Source of the DNA: Actinomycetes bacterium
Lineage (GTDB): Bacteria > Actinomycetota > Actinomycetes > Actinomycetales > Microbacteriaceae
Length of the DNA stretch: 12,967 nucleotides
Direction: 5' to 3'
Assembly: GCA_023457615.1 (NCBI GenBank)
Contig: JAEWKY010000101.1
Span: 1 to 12,967 of the forward strand
Below are positions 6,485-12,967 of the stretch, one piece after another. The translations under genes were made by a program, and so were the position numbers. Every line of letters begins with the position of its first letter. Positions within the stretch are counted from its first letter, which is position 1. Below the pieces are notes generated by a model, which worked only from the letters and a program-made list of their open reading frames with translations, did no database searches and was not told where the DNA came from.

Positions 6485-7104
6485 CCGAGGAGGCCGAGCT
6501 CGCGGGCGCGGGTGACGGCGCCCGTGCGCGACTTCGCGCCGAGCTTCGGGAACGCCGTCAGCAGATGCGTCTTCACGGTCGCCTCGCCGAGATGCAGCCG
6601 CGCGCCGATCTCGCGATTCGACAGCCCCTCCGCGACGAGGCGCAGCACGTCGAGCTCGCGCGGGGTGAGCACGACCGCCGGGGTCGGCGCGGCGGCCCGG
6701 CGCACGAGCACGCGCGACACGGACGGGGCGAGGGCGACCTCGCCCGCGGCGACCGCCCGGATGCCCGCGAGCAGCTCCGCCTCGGGCGCCGCCTTGAGCA
6801 GGTATCCCGACGCCCCCGCCCCGATCGCGCGGAGGATGGCGTCGTCGGTCTCGTAGGTCGTGAGGATGACGACGCGCGTCGCGGGCACGGCGGCGAGGAT
6901 GCGCGCCGTCGCCTCGTCGCCGTCGAGCTCGGGCATCCGGAGATCCATGAGCACGACGTCGGGCGTCAGCGCGGTCGCGAGCGACACCGCGTCGATGCCG
7001 GTCGCCCCCGTGCCGACGACCTCGAGATCGTCCGCGGCGTCGACGAGTCCGACCAGCCCGGCCCGCACGATCGGGTGATCGTCGACGATGACGACGCGGA
7101 TCAC
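6478..7104 (-). CDS. NarL/LuxR-family response regulator
   Basis: 208 residues. The receiver domain (1-120) has the acidic pair D8/D9, phospho-acceptor D54 in VVLMDLRMP, T82 and K104, so all active-site residues are present. The LuxR-type HTH (about 145-205) reads LTPRELDVLRLVAEGLSNREIGARLHLGEATVKTHL in overlapping segments. It is the cytoplasmic DNA-binding output of the upstream kinase. It starts with GTG (7102-7104), overlapping the kinase stop by 4 nt (GTGA), so it is translationally coupled. Likely targets are the promoter of its own ABC-transporter operon, as in other transporter-linked two-component systems. A perfect hairpin sits on its stop codon. Longer frames reading upstream through the kinase are not supported, because the receiver domain begins exactly at this GTG. 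Confidence 0.95.
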   Translation of the reverse strand: MIRVVIVDDHPIVRAGLVGLVDAADDLEVVGTGATGIDAVSLATALTPDVVLMDLRMPELDGDEATARILAAVPATRVVILTTYETDDAILRAIGAGASGYLLKAAPEAELLAGIRAVAAGEVALAPSVSRVLVRRAAAPTPAVVLTPRELDVLRLVAEGLSNREIGARLHLGEATVKTHLLTAFPKLGAKSRTGAVTRARELGLLGG

Positions 7105-8243
7105 GCCGTCGCTCCCCGCGGGAGCCGGGCCTCGAGCGTCGTGCCGGCGGGCGACCCCGTCACCGTGAGGGCACCGCCGGCGAGCGCGAGCCGCGCCCGC
7201 AGGCCGCTCAGCCCGAAGCCGTCCGGGATCGCGTCGGGGTCGAGCCCACGGCCGTCGTCGGCGACGCTCAGCACGGCTTCCCCGGCCTCGTCGGAGAGCG
7301 AGACCGCGACCGCGGACGCGCCCGCGTGCTTGCGCACGTTCGCGAGCCCCTCCTGCGCGCACCTCAGCAGGGCGACCTCGGCATCCCGGTCGAGCGGCCC
7401 GTCGAGTGCGACCGACACCGTCACCGCGACGCCCGACTCCCGGCGGAACCGCTCGGCGAGCACCTCGAGAGCGCCCGCGAGGCCCGTGCCGAGCTCGACG
7501 GGCGCACTGCCCGCGACGAGCGTGCGGGTCTCGGTGAGGGCATCCCGGGCCGCGTCCTCGAGCAGCTCGAGCGTCGCGTCGGTGAGCCGCCCCGAGGCCA
7601 ACTCGCGGCGCGACCGCTGGGCGAGCAGCACGAGACCGGCGAGCGACTGCGCGATCGTGTCGTGCAGCTCGCGCGCGAGACGCTCGCGCTCGGTCGTGAC
7701 GCCTGCGTCCCGGTGGAGCGTCGCGAGCTCGTCCTGCGCGGCGGTGAGCTCGTCCAGCAGCCGGGCGCGCTCGTCGCCGTACTCGGCGATGCGCCAGATC
7801 CACAGTCCGAGCGCCACCGAGCCGGCGAACGAGAACGTCACCGTGATCGCCGCCGTCGAGGCGGCCTCCCACGACGGCCCGAGCGCCACGAAGAACCCGA
7901 CGCCGGCCGCGCCCGCGACGAAGGCGCTCGCCGTGACGCCTGCGCGGCGGGTGTGGGTGATCACCCAGCCGAGGGGCATCGCGATCGACTGGAAGACCGC
8001 GAGCGACGGCACGATCGACACGAGCGCCCCCGTCGCCACGACGCACGCGACGATGAACGCCACCGCGCGCCGGCTGCCGTCCTCCGCCGTGCGGCCGACG
8101 ACGACGAACGCGACCAGGAAGACGACGAGCACCCCCGCCCCGACGAGCAGCCGGGGCAGGGACGGTCGCTCGATCGCGAGGATGATCGCGCAGACGGTCA
8201 CGACGGTGACCACCGCGAGCGCCCACCATCGCGACCTCAGCAC
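7101..8243 (-). CDS. Sensor histidine kinase, NarL/DesK class
   Basis: 380 residues from GTG (8241-8243), chosen because GGAG (8252-8255) lies 8 nt upstream and the first membrane helix begins at once. About five or six TM segments fill residues 7-150 with very short extracytoplasmic loops, an intramembrane-sensing layout. A coiled coil (about 155-185) follows. The HisKA_3 box ERLARELHDTIAQSLAG has phospho-acceptor H194. The HATPase_c domain has NVRKHA (N302), DDGRG (329-333) and GFGLSGLRAR (342-351). It autophosphorylates and passes phosphate to D54 of the next gene. It begins 17 nt after the ABC permease stop, so it belongs to one four-gene operon. The order ATPase-permease-kinase-regulator recalls Bacillus yvfRSTU, whose signal is unclear. 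Small membrane-active compounds or envelope stress are plausible cues but are inference. Confidence 0.95.
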   Translation of the reverse strand: MLRSRWWALAVVTVVTVCAIILAIERPSLPRLLVGAGVLVVFLVAFVVVGRTAEDGSRRAVAFIVACVVATGALVSIVPSLAVFQSIAMPLGWVITHTRRAGVTASAFVAGAAGVGFFVALGPSWEAASTAAITVTFSFAGSVALGLWIWRIAEYGDERARLLDELTAAQDELATLHRDAGVTTERERLARELHDTIAQSLAGLVLLAQRSRRELASGRLTDATLELLEDAARDALTETRTLVAGSAPVELGTGLAGALEVLAERFRRESGVAVTVSVALDGPLDRDAEVALLRCAQEGLANVRKHAGASAVAVSLSDEAGEAVLSVADDGRGLDPDAIPDGFGLSGLRARLALAGGALTVTGSPAGTTLEARLPRGATA

Positions 8244-8260
8244 GGCCTGGGCTCCAGCAC

Positions 8261-9061
8261 TCAGCCATCCTTCCGGATCCACCGGAAGGTGAGCCGGGCG
8301 AGCACGAGTCCGACGACGAGCCAGATGCCGCAGACGAGCAGAATGCCGGGGTGGTCCCACGACGCGTTCCTCTCGAGCTGCTCGAATGCGTCGGGCAGGA
8401 AGACCGAGCGCATCCCCTGGGCCAGCCACTTGAGCGGGAACACGCTCGCGACGTTCTGCAGCCACTCGGGCAGCGCCGAGAAGGCGAGGTAGACGCCCGA
8501 GATGAACTGCAGCACGAGCACGATCGGGATCACGACCGCCGTCGCGCTGCGCCCGCTGCGGGGGATCGCCGAGAGGGCGATGCCGAGCAGCGCGCACGTC
8601 GTGACGCCGAGCAGGAACACCCAGGCGAACGTCAGCCAGCGCTCGGGCTCCGTCGGCAGCTCGACCCCGAACACCACGGCGGCGACGAGGATGAGCAGCG
8701 CCGACTGCAGGAGCCCGGTCACGAGCACCTGCCCGAGCTTGCCGAGGAAGTACGACACCGGGGAGAGCGGGGTGCCGCCGAGGCGCTTGAGCGTGCCGTC
8801 GCTCTTCTCCATCGCGATGTCGATCGACATGTTCTGCAGTCCCGAGAGCAGCACGCCCGCGGCGAGCATCCCGGGCAGGTAGAACTCCGCCGCGGTGAGC
8901 TCGTCGCCGGGAGGACCGAAGGTCGAGTTGCTGAACGCGACCGAGAAGATGAGCAGCATCACGAGCGGGAAGAGGAAGGTGAAGAACACCGAGTCGCCCT
9001 GCCGGAAGTAGGAGCGGATCTCGTAGCCGGCGCGGCTCGCGCCGTGGGTCAGGATGCTCAC
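8261..9061 (-). CDS. ABC-2 type transporter permease
   Basis: 266 residues with six predicted TM helices near 25-45, 62-80, 108-134, 142-166, 173-195 and 239-259. It carries the ABC-2 signature EKSDGTLKRLGGTPLSP (85-101), which follows the first helices and contacts the ATPase. The length is normal for a DrrB/YvfS-type half-transporter that dimerises and works with one ATPase gene. The start is GTG (9059-9061), overlapping the ATPase stop by 4 nt (GTGA), so the two are translationally coupled. Together they probably export a drug, peptide or lipid-like compound. The substrate cannot be told from the sequence, and the coupled two-component genes suggest induction by the exported compound or by membrane stress. 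Confidence 0.95.
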   Translation of the reverse strand: MSILTHGASRAGYEIRSYFRQGDSVFFTFLFPLVMLLIFSVAFSNSTFGPPGDELTAAEFYLPGMLAAGVLLSGLQNMSIDIAMEKSDGTLKRLGGTPLSPVSYFLGKLGQVLVTGLLQSALLILVAAVVFGVELPTEPERWLTFAWVFLLGVTTCALLGIALSAIPRSGRSATAVVIPIVLVLQFISGVYLAFSALPEWLQNVASVFPLKWLAQGMRSVFLPDAFEQLERNASWDHPGILLVCGIWLVVGLVLARLTFRWIRKDG

Positions 9062-9918
9062 GCGACGACCGCCTTCTGCTCGGCGCCCACATAGGAGAGG
9101 TAGACGTCTTCGAGGGACGGTCGGATGACCTCGAGCCCCTCGGGTTCACGCCCGCCGCTCGCGAGCCGCGCCACGAGGGCGCCGGGACTCTCGGTGCGCT
9201 CCTCGCGGACGGCGCCGTTCTCGCGCCAGCGCACGATCGGCACGCGCGCCTCGGCTCCGCCGAGCTCGGAGATGCCGCCGAGGGCCGCCACCTCGCCGCG
9301 CGCGATGATCGCCGCCCGGCTCGCGAGCGCTGCCGCCTCGTCGAGGTAGTGCGTCGTGAGCAGGATCGTCGTGCCCTCGTCCTGCAGTCGCCGGATGAGA
9401 TCCCAGAACTGCCGCCGCGCCTCGGGGTCGAATCCCGTGGTCGGCTCGTCGAGGAACACCAGCTCGGGCCGTCCGACGATGCCGAGCGCGACATCCACCC
9501 GCCGTCGCTGCCCGCCGGAGAGCTTGCGGATGCTCGTCGTCGCCTTGTCGGTGAGTCCGACGGCCTCGATCACCTCGTCGACGCTCCGCGGGTTCGGGTA
9601 GAAGCCGGCGAAGTGGGCGAGCTGCTCGCGCACCGTCGCGCTCGGGCTCTCGCCCGTCGACTGCAGCACGATGCCGAGCCGCGCCTTCCAGTCGAGTCCG
9701 CCGTGGCGCGGGTCGATCCCGAGCACCTCGGCGTCGCCGCCGGAGCGGTCGCGGTAGCCCTCGAGGATCTCGATCGTCGTCGACTTGCCCGCCCCGTTGG
9801 GCCCCAGCAGCGCGAAGGTCTCGCCGCGCGCGATCTCGAACGACACGCCCTTGAGCGCCTCGAACCCTCCGCGGTACGTCTTGCGCAGGCCGTCGACCCG
9901 CACCACCGTGTCTGTCAT
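9058..9918 (-). CDS. ABC transporter ATP-binding protein
   Basis: 286 residues from ATG (9916-9918). All nucleotide-binding motifs are intact: Walker A GPNGAGKST (39-47), Q-loop Q86, signature LSGGQRRR (133-140), Walker B LVFLDEP (153-159) followed by TTGFDPEARR, and switch H190 (TTH). The C-terminal 80 residues (about 205-286) form the regulatory extension seen in DrrA/CcmA-type exporters. It powers the ABC-2 permease encoded directly downstream. An in-frame GTG at 9952-9954 would add 12 residues (MVARARGEDPGG), but the first strand of the ABC fold begins right after MTDTVVRVDG, so the ATG is preferred. Its G-run upstream is a poor SD. It is the first gene of the four-gene operon, and its promoter should lie in 9919-9990, where I see no convincing -10/-35 pair. 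Confidence 0.95.
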   Translation of the reverse strand: MTDTVVRVDGLRKTYRGGFEALKGVSFEIARGETFALLGPNGAGKSTTIEILEGYRDRSGGDAEVLGIDPRHGGLDWKARLGIVLQSTGESPSATVREQLAHFAGFYPNPRSVDEVIEAVGLTDKATTSIRKLSGGQRRRVDVALGIVGRPELVFLDEPTTGFDPEARRQFWDLIRRLQDEGTTILLTTHYLDEAAALASRAAIIARGEVAALGGISELGGAEARVPIVRWRENGAVREERTESPGALVARLASGGREPEGLEVIRPSLEDVYLSYVGAEQKAVVA

Positions 9919-9991
9919 ACCCCCAGGGTCCTCGCCCCGCGCCCGCGCGACCACGACGGTGCGGTGGGTTCCGGCTCCGTCGAATGGTGGA

Positions 9992-10052
9992 GGCTGTTTG
10001 CCCGGGGTCGCCCCATCAGCGCGAGCAATGGGGCGATCTCGGGCAAACAGCT
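9992..10052. repeat. Long intergenic stem-loop downstream of lysE
   Basis: CTGTTTGCCCG (9994-10004) pairs perfectly with CGGGCAAACAG (10040-10050), and CGCCCCAT (10009-10016) with ATGGGGCG (10028-10035). Between them GGGT/ATCT pairs in plus-strand RNA through two G-U wobbles, and a G-C and a G-U extend the base. The result is about 25 continuous bp around an 11-nt loop that itself holds GC-GCGA-GC, a GNRA-type cap. It starts 3 nt after the lysE stop, so it may terminate lysE. In minus-strand RNA the wobble positions become A-C mismatches. It could also be a dispersed palindromic repeat. Confidence 0.75.
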
Positions 10053-10054
10053 GG

Positions 10055-10675
10055 CTATCCCAGGACGAGGAGGATCGCGAGGGCGATCATGACGACGGCG
10101 ATGACGCCGTCGAGGAGGCGCCAGGCGAGCGGCTTCGCGAACAGCGGGGCGAGCAGGCGAGCGCCGAAGCCGAGCGACGTGAACCACAGGATGCTGCCGA
10201 GCATCGCGCCGCCCGCGAACCACCAGCGCGCGTCGCCGTGGGTCGACGCGACCGACCCGAGCAGCAGCACGGTGTCGAGGTAGACGTGCGGGTTGAGCCA
10301 GGTGAGCGCGAGCACCGTCGCGAGCGCGGCCCCCAGGCTGCCGGCGACGCCCGATCCGGCCCGCAGGCCCGCGGCATCCGGCTTCGGACGGCGCAGCGCG
10401 CGCACCGCCGCGAGGATGCCGTACACCGCGAGGAAGATCGCGCCGGCCCCGCGGATGACGTCGACGAGCCACGGCAGCGCCGTGAAGAGCATCCCGCCAC
10501 CCGCGACTCCGGCGGCGATGAGCACGGCGTCGGAGATCGCGCAGACCAGCACGACCGGCAGCACGTGCTCGCGGCGCAGCCCCTGCCGCAGCACGAACGC
10601 GTTCTGGGCGCCGATCGCGACGATGAGCGACAGGCCGAGGCCGAGGCCGGCGAGGGCGGACAGGAGCGGAGTCAC
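10055..10675 (-). CDS. lysE: LysE/ArgO-type basic amino-acid exporter
   Basis: 206 residues, the usual length for the LysE family. Five or six hydrophobic segments are present, with the family hallmarks GAQNAFVLRQG (22-32) near the N-terminus and LTWLNPHVYLDT (124-135) in the middle. These match L-lysine/L-arginine exporters such as Corynebacterium LysE and E. coli ArgO, which extrude excess basic amino acids through the cytoplasmic membrane in exchange for the proton gradient. The start is GTG (10673-10675). GGAG abuts it too closely to act as an SD, while TAGCGT (10682-10687) lies 6 nt upstream, which fits a leaderless message. It is divergent from lysG across 71 bp, the classic arrangement in which LysG plus lysine, arginine or histidine activates lysE. 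The long stem-loop follows the stop. Confidence 0.95.
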   Translation of the reverse strand: MTPLLSALAGLGLGLSLIVAIGAQNAFVLRQGLRREHVLPVVLVCAISDAVLIAAGVAGGGMLFTALPWLVDVIRGAGAIFLAVYGILAAVRALRRPKPDAAGLRAGSGVAGSLGAALATVLALTWLNPHVYLDTVLLLGSVASTHGDARWWFAGGAMLGSILWFTSLGFGARLLAPLFAKPLAWRLLDGVIAVVMIALAILLVLG

Positions 10676-10681
10676 GCTCCG

Positions 10682-10687
10682 ACGCTA
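10682..10687 (-). promoter_or_regulatory. Putative lysE -10 box
   Basis: TAGCGT on the minus strand fits TANNNT and ends 6 nt before the GTG start, so the transcript would begin at the start codon. No good -35 is seen; LysG activation could compensate. Confidence 0.4.
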
Positions 10688-10708
10688 GGCGCGCGCCCGC
10701 AGACAGTA

Positions 10709-10728
10709 CAGCGAAGGATTCTGCGCTG
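10709..10728. promoter_or_regulatory. Candidate LysG binding dyad
   Basis: CAGCG (10709-10713) and CGCTG (10724-10728) form an inverted repeat with 10 bp between, near the centre of the 71-bp lysE/lysG gap and upstream of both putative -10 boxes. LysR-type regulators bind such dyads. The short arms make this tentative. Confidence 0.35.
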
Positions 10729-10732
10729 CCAT

Positions 10733-10738
10733 TAGCAT
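10733..10738 (+). promoter_or_regulatory. Putative lysG -10 box
   Basis: TAGCAT fits TANNNT and ends 8 nt before the lysG ATG. No SD sequence lies between, which fits a leaderless lysG transcript. Confidence 0.4.
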
Positions 10739-10746
10739 CGCTTCAC

Positions 10747-11616
10747 ATGAGATACGACCGCGAGCACCTCGCGACGCTCCTCGCCGTGGCGGAGGAGGGG
10801 ACGCTGGATGCCGCCGCGCGCCGGCTGCGGATCACGCCGTCGGCCGTGAGCCAGCGGCTGCGGGCGTTCGAGGAGCAGGTCGGCCGGGTGCTGCTCGTGC
10901 GCTCGAAACCGGCGCGGGTCACCGAGCCGGGCGAGGCGCTGCTGAGGATGGCGCGCCAGCTCGCGCTGCTCGAGCACGAGGCCGACCAGGCCCTCGGCGT
11001 CGGCGACGAGGGGGTGTCGACGATCCCGATCGCGGTCAACGCCGACTCGATGTCGACGTGGATCCTGCCGGCGCTCGAGCGGGTGTCGCGCGCGCATCCC
11101 GTCGTCTTCGAACTGCACCGCGACGATCAGGACCACACCGCCGGCTGGCTCGCCGCCGGCACCGTCATGGGCGCCGTCACCTCGCAGGCGGAGCCGGTGC
11201 CCGGCTGCACGTCGACGCCGCTCGGGCGGATGCGGTACCGCCCGCGGGCGGCGCCGGCGTTCGCGCGGCGCTGGTTCCCCGACGGGCCGGGCGCGGCATC
11301 CCTCGCCCTCGCCCCGGTCGTCGTGTTCGATGAGAAGGACCTGCTGCAGTCGATCTACGCCCGCAAAGTCGCACGGCGCGCCGTCGACCCGCCGCGACAG
11401 CTCGTGCCGGCATCGGCCGACTTCGCGCTCGCCGTGCGGCTCGGGCTCGGCTGGGGGATGCTGCCCGACGAGCAGGCGGAGGGCACGGTGCTGCTCGACG
11501 AGAGCCGCCACCTCGACGTCGCGCTGCACTGGCAGCAGTGGAACCTGCGCTCCCCGCTGCTCGACGCCGTCGCCGCCGAGGTGGTCGCCACCGGCCGCGC
11601 CGTGCTCGCTAGCTGA
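10747..11616 (+). CDS. lysG: LysR-type regulator, LysG/ArgP family
   Basis: 289 residues. The N-terminal winged HTH (about 5-62) contains EEGTLDAAARRLRITPSAVSQ (16-36, in pieces) and VTEPGEALLRMARQL. The C-terminal LysR substrate domain begins near ISTIP-like STIPIAVNADSMSTW (91-105), a signature of the LysG/ArgP/IciA branch that binds lysine, arginine or histidine. It is divergent from lysE, its expected target, so identity rests on both sequence and context. Start ATG 10747 has no SD. A -10-like TAGCAT 8 nt upstream suggests a leaderless transcript. The gene ends at 11616 and overlaps the stop of the convergent aminotransferase by 8 bp, with no room for a separate terminator. It is cytoplasmic and likely weakly autoregulated from the shared gap. 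Confidence 0.94.
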   Translation: MRYDREHLATLLAVAEEGTLDAAARRLRITPSAVSQRLRAFEEQVGRVLLVRSKPARVTEPGEALLRMARQLALLEHEADQALGVGDEGVSTIPIAVNADSMSTWILPALERVSRAHPVVFELHRDDQDHTAGWLAAGTVMGAVTSQAEPVPGCTSTPLGRMRYRPRAAPAFARRWFPDGPGAASLALAPVVVFDEKDLLQSIYARKVARRAVDPPRQLVPASADFALAVRLGLGWGMLPDEQAEGTVLLDESRHLDVALHWQQWNLRSPLLDAVAAEVVATGRAVLAS

Positions 11617-12799
11617 AGAGCCTCCGCAGGCGTGCGAGCCCCTCGACGATGTCGTCGTCGCCGAGCGCGTAGGAGAAGCGCAGGTAGCCGCTCGGCCCGA
11701 ACGCCTCGCCCGGTACGGCCGCGACCTCCGCCTTCTCGAGGATGAGGTCGGCGAGCTCGAGCGACGTCGTCGGCGTCACGCCCTGCCACGCGCGGTTCAG
11801 CAGGCCCGTGACGTCGGGGTAGACGTAGAAGGCGCCCTCCGGCAGCGGGCAGACGACGCCCGGGATGGCGTCGAGCCCCGCGACGATCAGCTTGCGCCGG
11901 CGGTCGTACACGTCGCGCATCTCCGCGACGCTGTCCTGAGGTCCGGTGAGGGCCGCGAGCGCGGCCCGCTGCGCGACGTTGTTGACGTTGCTCGACAGGT
12001 GCGACTGCAGGTTGGCCGCCCCGGCGATCGCGTCGGCCGGTCCGACCATCCAGCCGAGCCGCCAGCCCGTCATCGCGTAGGTCTTCGCCACGCCGTTGAC
12101 GAGGATCGTGCGGTCGGCGAGGGCGGGCACCGCCTCGACGATCGACACCGCCCGCACGCCGTCGTAGGTGAGGTTCTGGTAGATCTCGTCGCTGATCACC
12201 CAGAGGCCGTGCTCCTCGGCCCACGCGCCGATCGCCGCGACCTGCTCGGGCGGGTACACGGCGCCCGTCGGGTTCGAGGGCGAGACGAAGAGCAGCACCT
12301 TGGTGCGCGGCGTGCGGGCTGCCTCGAGCTGCTCGACCGTCACGCGGTAGCCCTGGTCCGCGCCGGCGAAGACGTCGACCTGCACGCCGCCCGCGAGCCT
12401 GATGGCCTCGGGGTAGGTGGTCCAGTAGGGGGTCGGCACGAGCACCTCGTCGCCCGGGTCGAGCAGAGTCGCGAAGGCCTGGTAGACCGCCTGCTTGCCG
12501 CCGTTCGTGACGACGATCTGCGAGGGTGCGACCTCGAGGCCCGAGTCGCGCCGCGTCTTCTCGGCGATCGCCTCGCGCAGCTCGGGCAGGCCGGCCGCCG
12601 GCGTGTAGCGGTGGTTCCTCGGGTCGCGCACGGCCTCGGCGGCCGCGTCGACGATGTGCGCCGGCGTCGGGAAGTCGGGCTCTCCCGCCGCGAAGCTCAC
12701 GACGGGGCGACCCGCGGCCTGGAGGGCCTTGGCCTTGGCGTCGACCTTGAGGGTGGCCGATTCGGAGATGGATCCGATGCGCTGCGAGATGCGTCCCAC
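11609..12799 (-). CDS. aspC: Class I aminotransferase, aspartate aminotransferase type
   Basis: 396 residues, normal for subgroup I-beta/gamma aspartate aminotransferases. PLP-site residues are present: FAAGEPDF (36-43), YW (125-126), PSNPTG (174-179, N176), SDEIY (203-207, D204), the Schiff-base lysine K239 in NGVAKTYAMTGWRLG, and the carboxylate-binding R374 in YLRFSYA. It transfers amino groups between aspartate and 2-oxoglutarate in the cytoplasm, possibly with prephenate or other acids as alternative substrates. The start is GTG (12797-12799). Only a G-run resembles an SD, and TAAGCT (12808-12813) ends 8 nt upstream. It lies 31 nt after the partial gene on the same strand and converges on lysG with 8 bp overlap. 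The symbol is by family; exact substrate preference is not determinable here. Confidence 0.95.
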   Translation of the reverse strand: MGRISQRIGSISESATLKVDAKAKALQAAGRPVVSFAAGEPDFPTPAHIVDAAAEAVRDPRNHRYTPAAGLPELREAIAEKTRRDSGLEVAPSQIVVTNGGKQAVYQAFATLLDPGDEVLVPTPYWTTYPEAIRLAGGVQVDVFAGADQGYRVTVEQLEAARTPRTKVLLFVSPSNPTGAVYPPEQVAAIGAWAEEHGLWVISDEIYQNLTYDGVRAVSIVEAVPALADRTILVNGVAKTYAMTGWRLGWMVGPADAIAGAANLQSHLSSNVNNVAQRAALAALTGPQDSVAEMRDVYDRRRKLIVAGLDAIPGVVCPLPEGAFYVYPDVTGLLNRAWQGVTPTTSLELADLILEKAEVAAVPGEAFGPSGYLRFSYALGDDDIVEGLARLRRLFS

Positions 12800-12807
12800 G
12801 AGGCCCC

Positions 12808-12813
12808 AGCTTA
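12808..12813 (-). promoter_or_regulatory. Putative aminotransferase -10 box
   Basis: TAAGCT on the minus strand fits TANNNT and lies 8 nt before the GTG start, in the 30-bp gap after the preceding stop. It would give a leaderless or near-leaderless message. Confidence 0.4.
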
Positions 12814-12830
12814 GGCCGCCCCGCCGCCGG

Positions 12831-12967
12831 TCAGCCGCGACCGCCGAACAGCAGCCGGCCGAGGTCGATCAGCGGCTTCTGCGTCGGAGTCGGCGCGGGG
12901 GTCGGCGCGGGCGCGGGAGCCGGCGGAGCCGCGGGAGGCGGTGCCGACGGGGCGCTCGGCGCGGGCT
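12831..12967 (-). CDS. Unidentified protein, Pro/Ala/Thr-rich C-terminus (partial)
   Basis: Only the last 45 codons are inside the window, ending at TGA (12831-12833). The visible part is a low-complexity stretch dominated by Pro and Ala with Thr and Ser (PAPSAPSAPPPAAPPAPAP, then APTPAPTPTPT). It is followed by a short non-repetitive tail KPLIDLGRLLFGGRG. PA/PT-rich linkers of this sort occur near the ends of actinobacterial envelope or secreted proteins, but no domain is visible and I do not assign a function. The reading is supported by the regular codon pattern and the conserved-looking tail, and by its position on the same strand just upstream of the aminotransferase. A spurious frame in GC-rich DNA is possible. 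Confidence 0.6.
   Translation of the reverse strand, partial: PAPSAPSAPPPAAPPAPAPAPTPAPTPTQKPLIDLGRLLFGGRG

Noticed and set aside
6448..8292. Long plus-strand open frame opposite the response regulator and kinase
   Set aside because: Ser/Thr/Arg-rich translation without motifs; the opposite strand encodes intact receiver, HTH and kinase domains.
9919..9954. GTG at 9952-9954 as ATPase start
   Set aside because: It adds a short Arg/Gly-rich stretch before the ABC fold; the ATG at 9916-9918 fits family length better.
9992..10052. The stem-loop as an integron attC site
   Set aside because: The arms lack the GTTRRRY/RYYYAAC core sites, and no integrase or cassette array is present.

Overview
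The window is very GC-rich (well above 70% by eye). It shows GTG starts, few or no Shine-Dalgarno sites at several genes, a LysG/LysE exporter pair, an MmyB-type regulator and an F420/FMN-type LLM oxidoreductase. Together these indicate a high-GC actinobacterium, most likely of the Microbacteriaceae (Microbacterium/Agromyces/Leifsonia-like). That placement is inference. I see no tRNA, rRNA, CRISPR array, transposase or phage gene, and no stretch over 300 bases without a gene.

Layout, left to right. (1) 1-534, minus: the membrane half of a sensor histidine kinase, cut by the window edge. It is divergent from (2) 669-1898, plus: an exported or membrane-anchored class-C beta-lactamase/DD-peptidase-like serine hydrolase. 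(3) 1909-2748, minus: an MmyB-like XRE regulator, divergent from (4) 2834-3775, plus: a short-chain dehydrogenase, with a candidate shared operator between them. (5) 6434-3791, minus: a two-gene unit made of an HxlR regulator followed by a 742-residue fusion of an LLM flavin oxidoreductase and a berberine-bridge-type FAD oxidase. (6) 9918-6478, minus: a compact operon of ABC ATPase, ABC-2 permease, NarL-class histidine kinase and LuxR-type response regulator, with two 4-nt GTGA overlaps. (7) 9992-10052: a long stem-loop. (8) 10055-11616: a divergent lysE/lysG pair. (9) 11609-12799, minus: a class I aspartate-type aminotransferase whose end overlaps lysG by 8 bp. (10) 12831-12967, minus: the Pro/Ala/Thr-rich C-terminal tail of an unidentified protein.

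The most interesting system is the hxlR-fusion unit. Two 19-bp inverted repeats of the same design (C[A/G]CTTAC, 5-bp spacer, [G/T]-rich complement) lie at the hxlR promoter/start codon and at the very end of hxlR, just ahead of the fusion gene. The second forces codons TTA, GCA and GTA that look out of place in this genome. This points to an autoregulated, probably thiol/electrophile-responsive oxidoreductase cassette whose enzyme joins two flavin chemistries in one chain. Other points of note are the 25-bp stem downstream of lysE, whose wobble pairs fit only plus-strand RNA, four genes with a -10-like box placed for leaderless transcripts, and an over-frequent 7-mer GGATGCC/GGCATCC.
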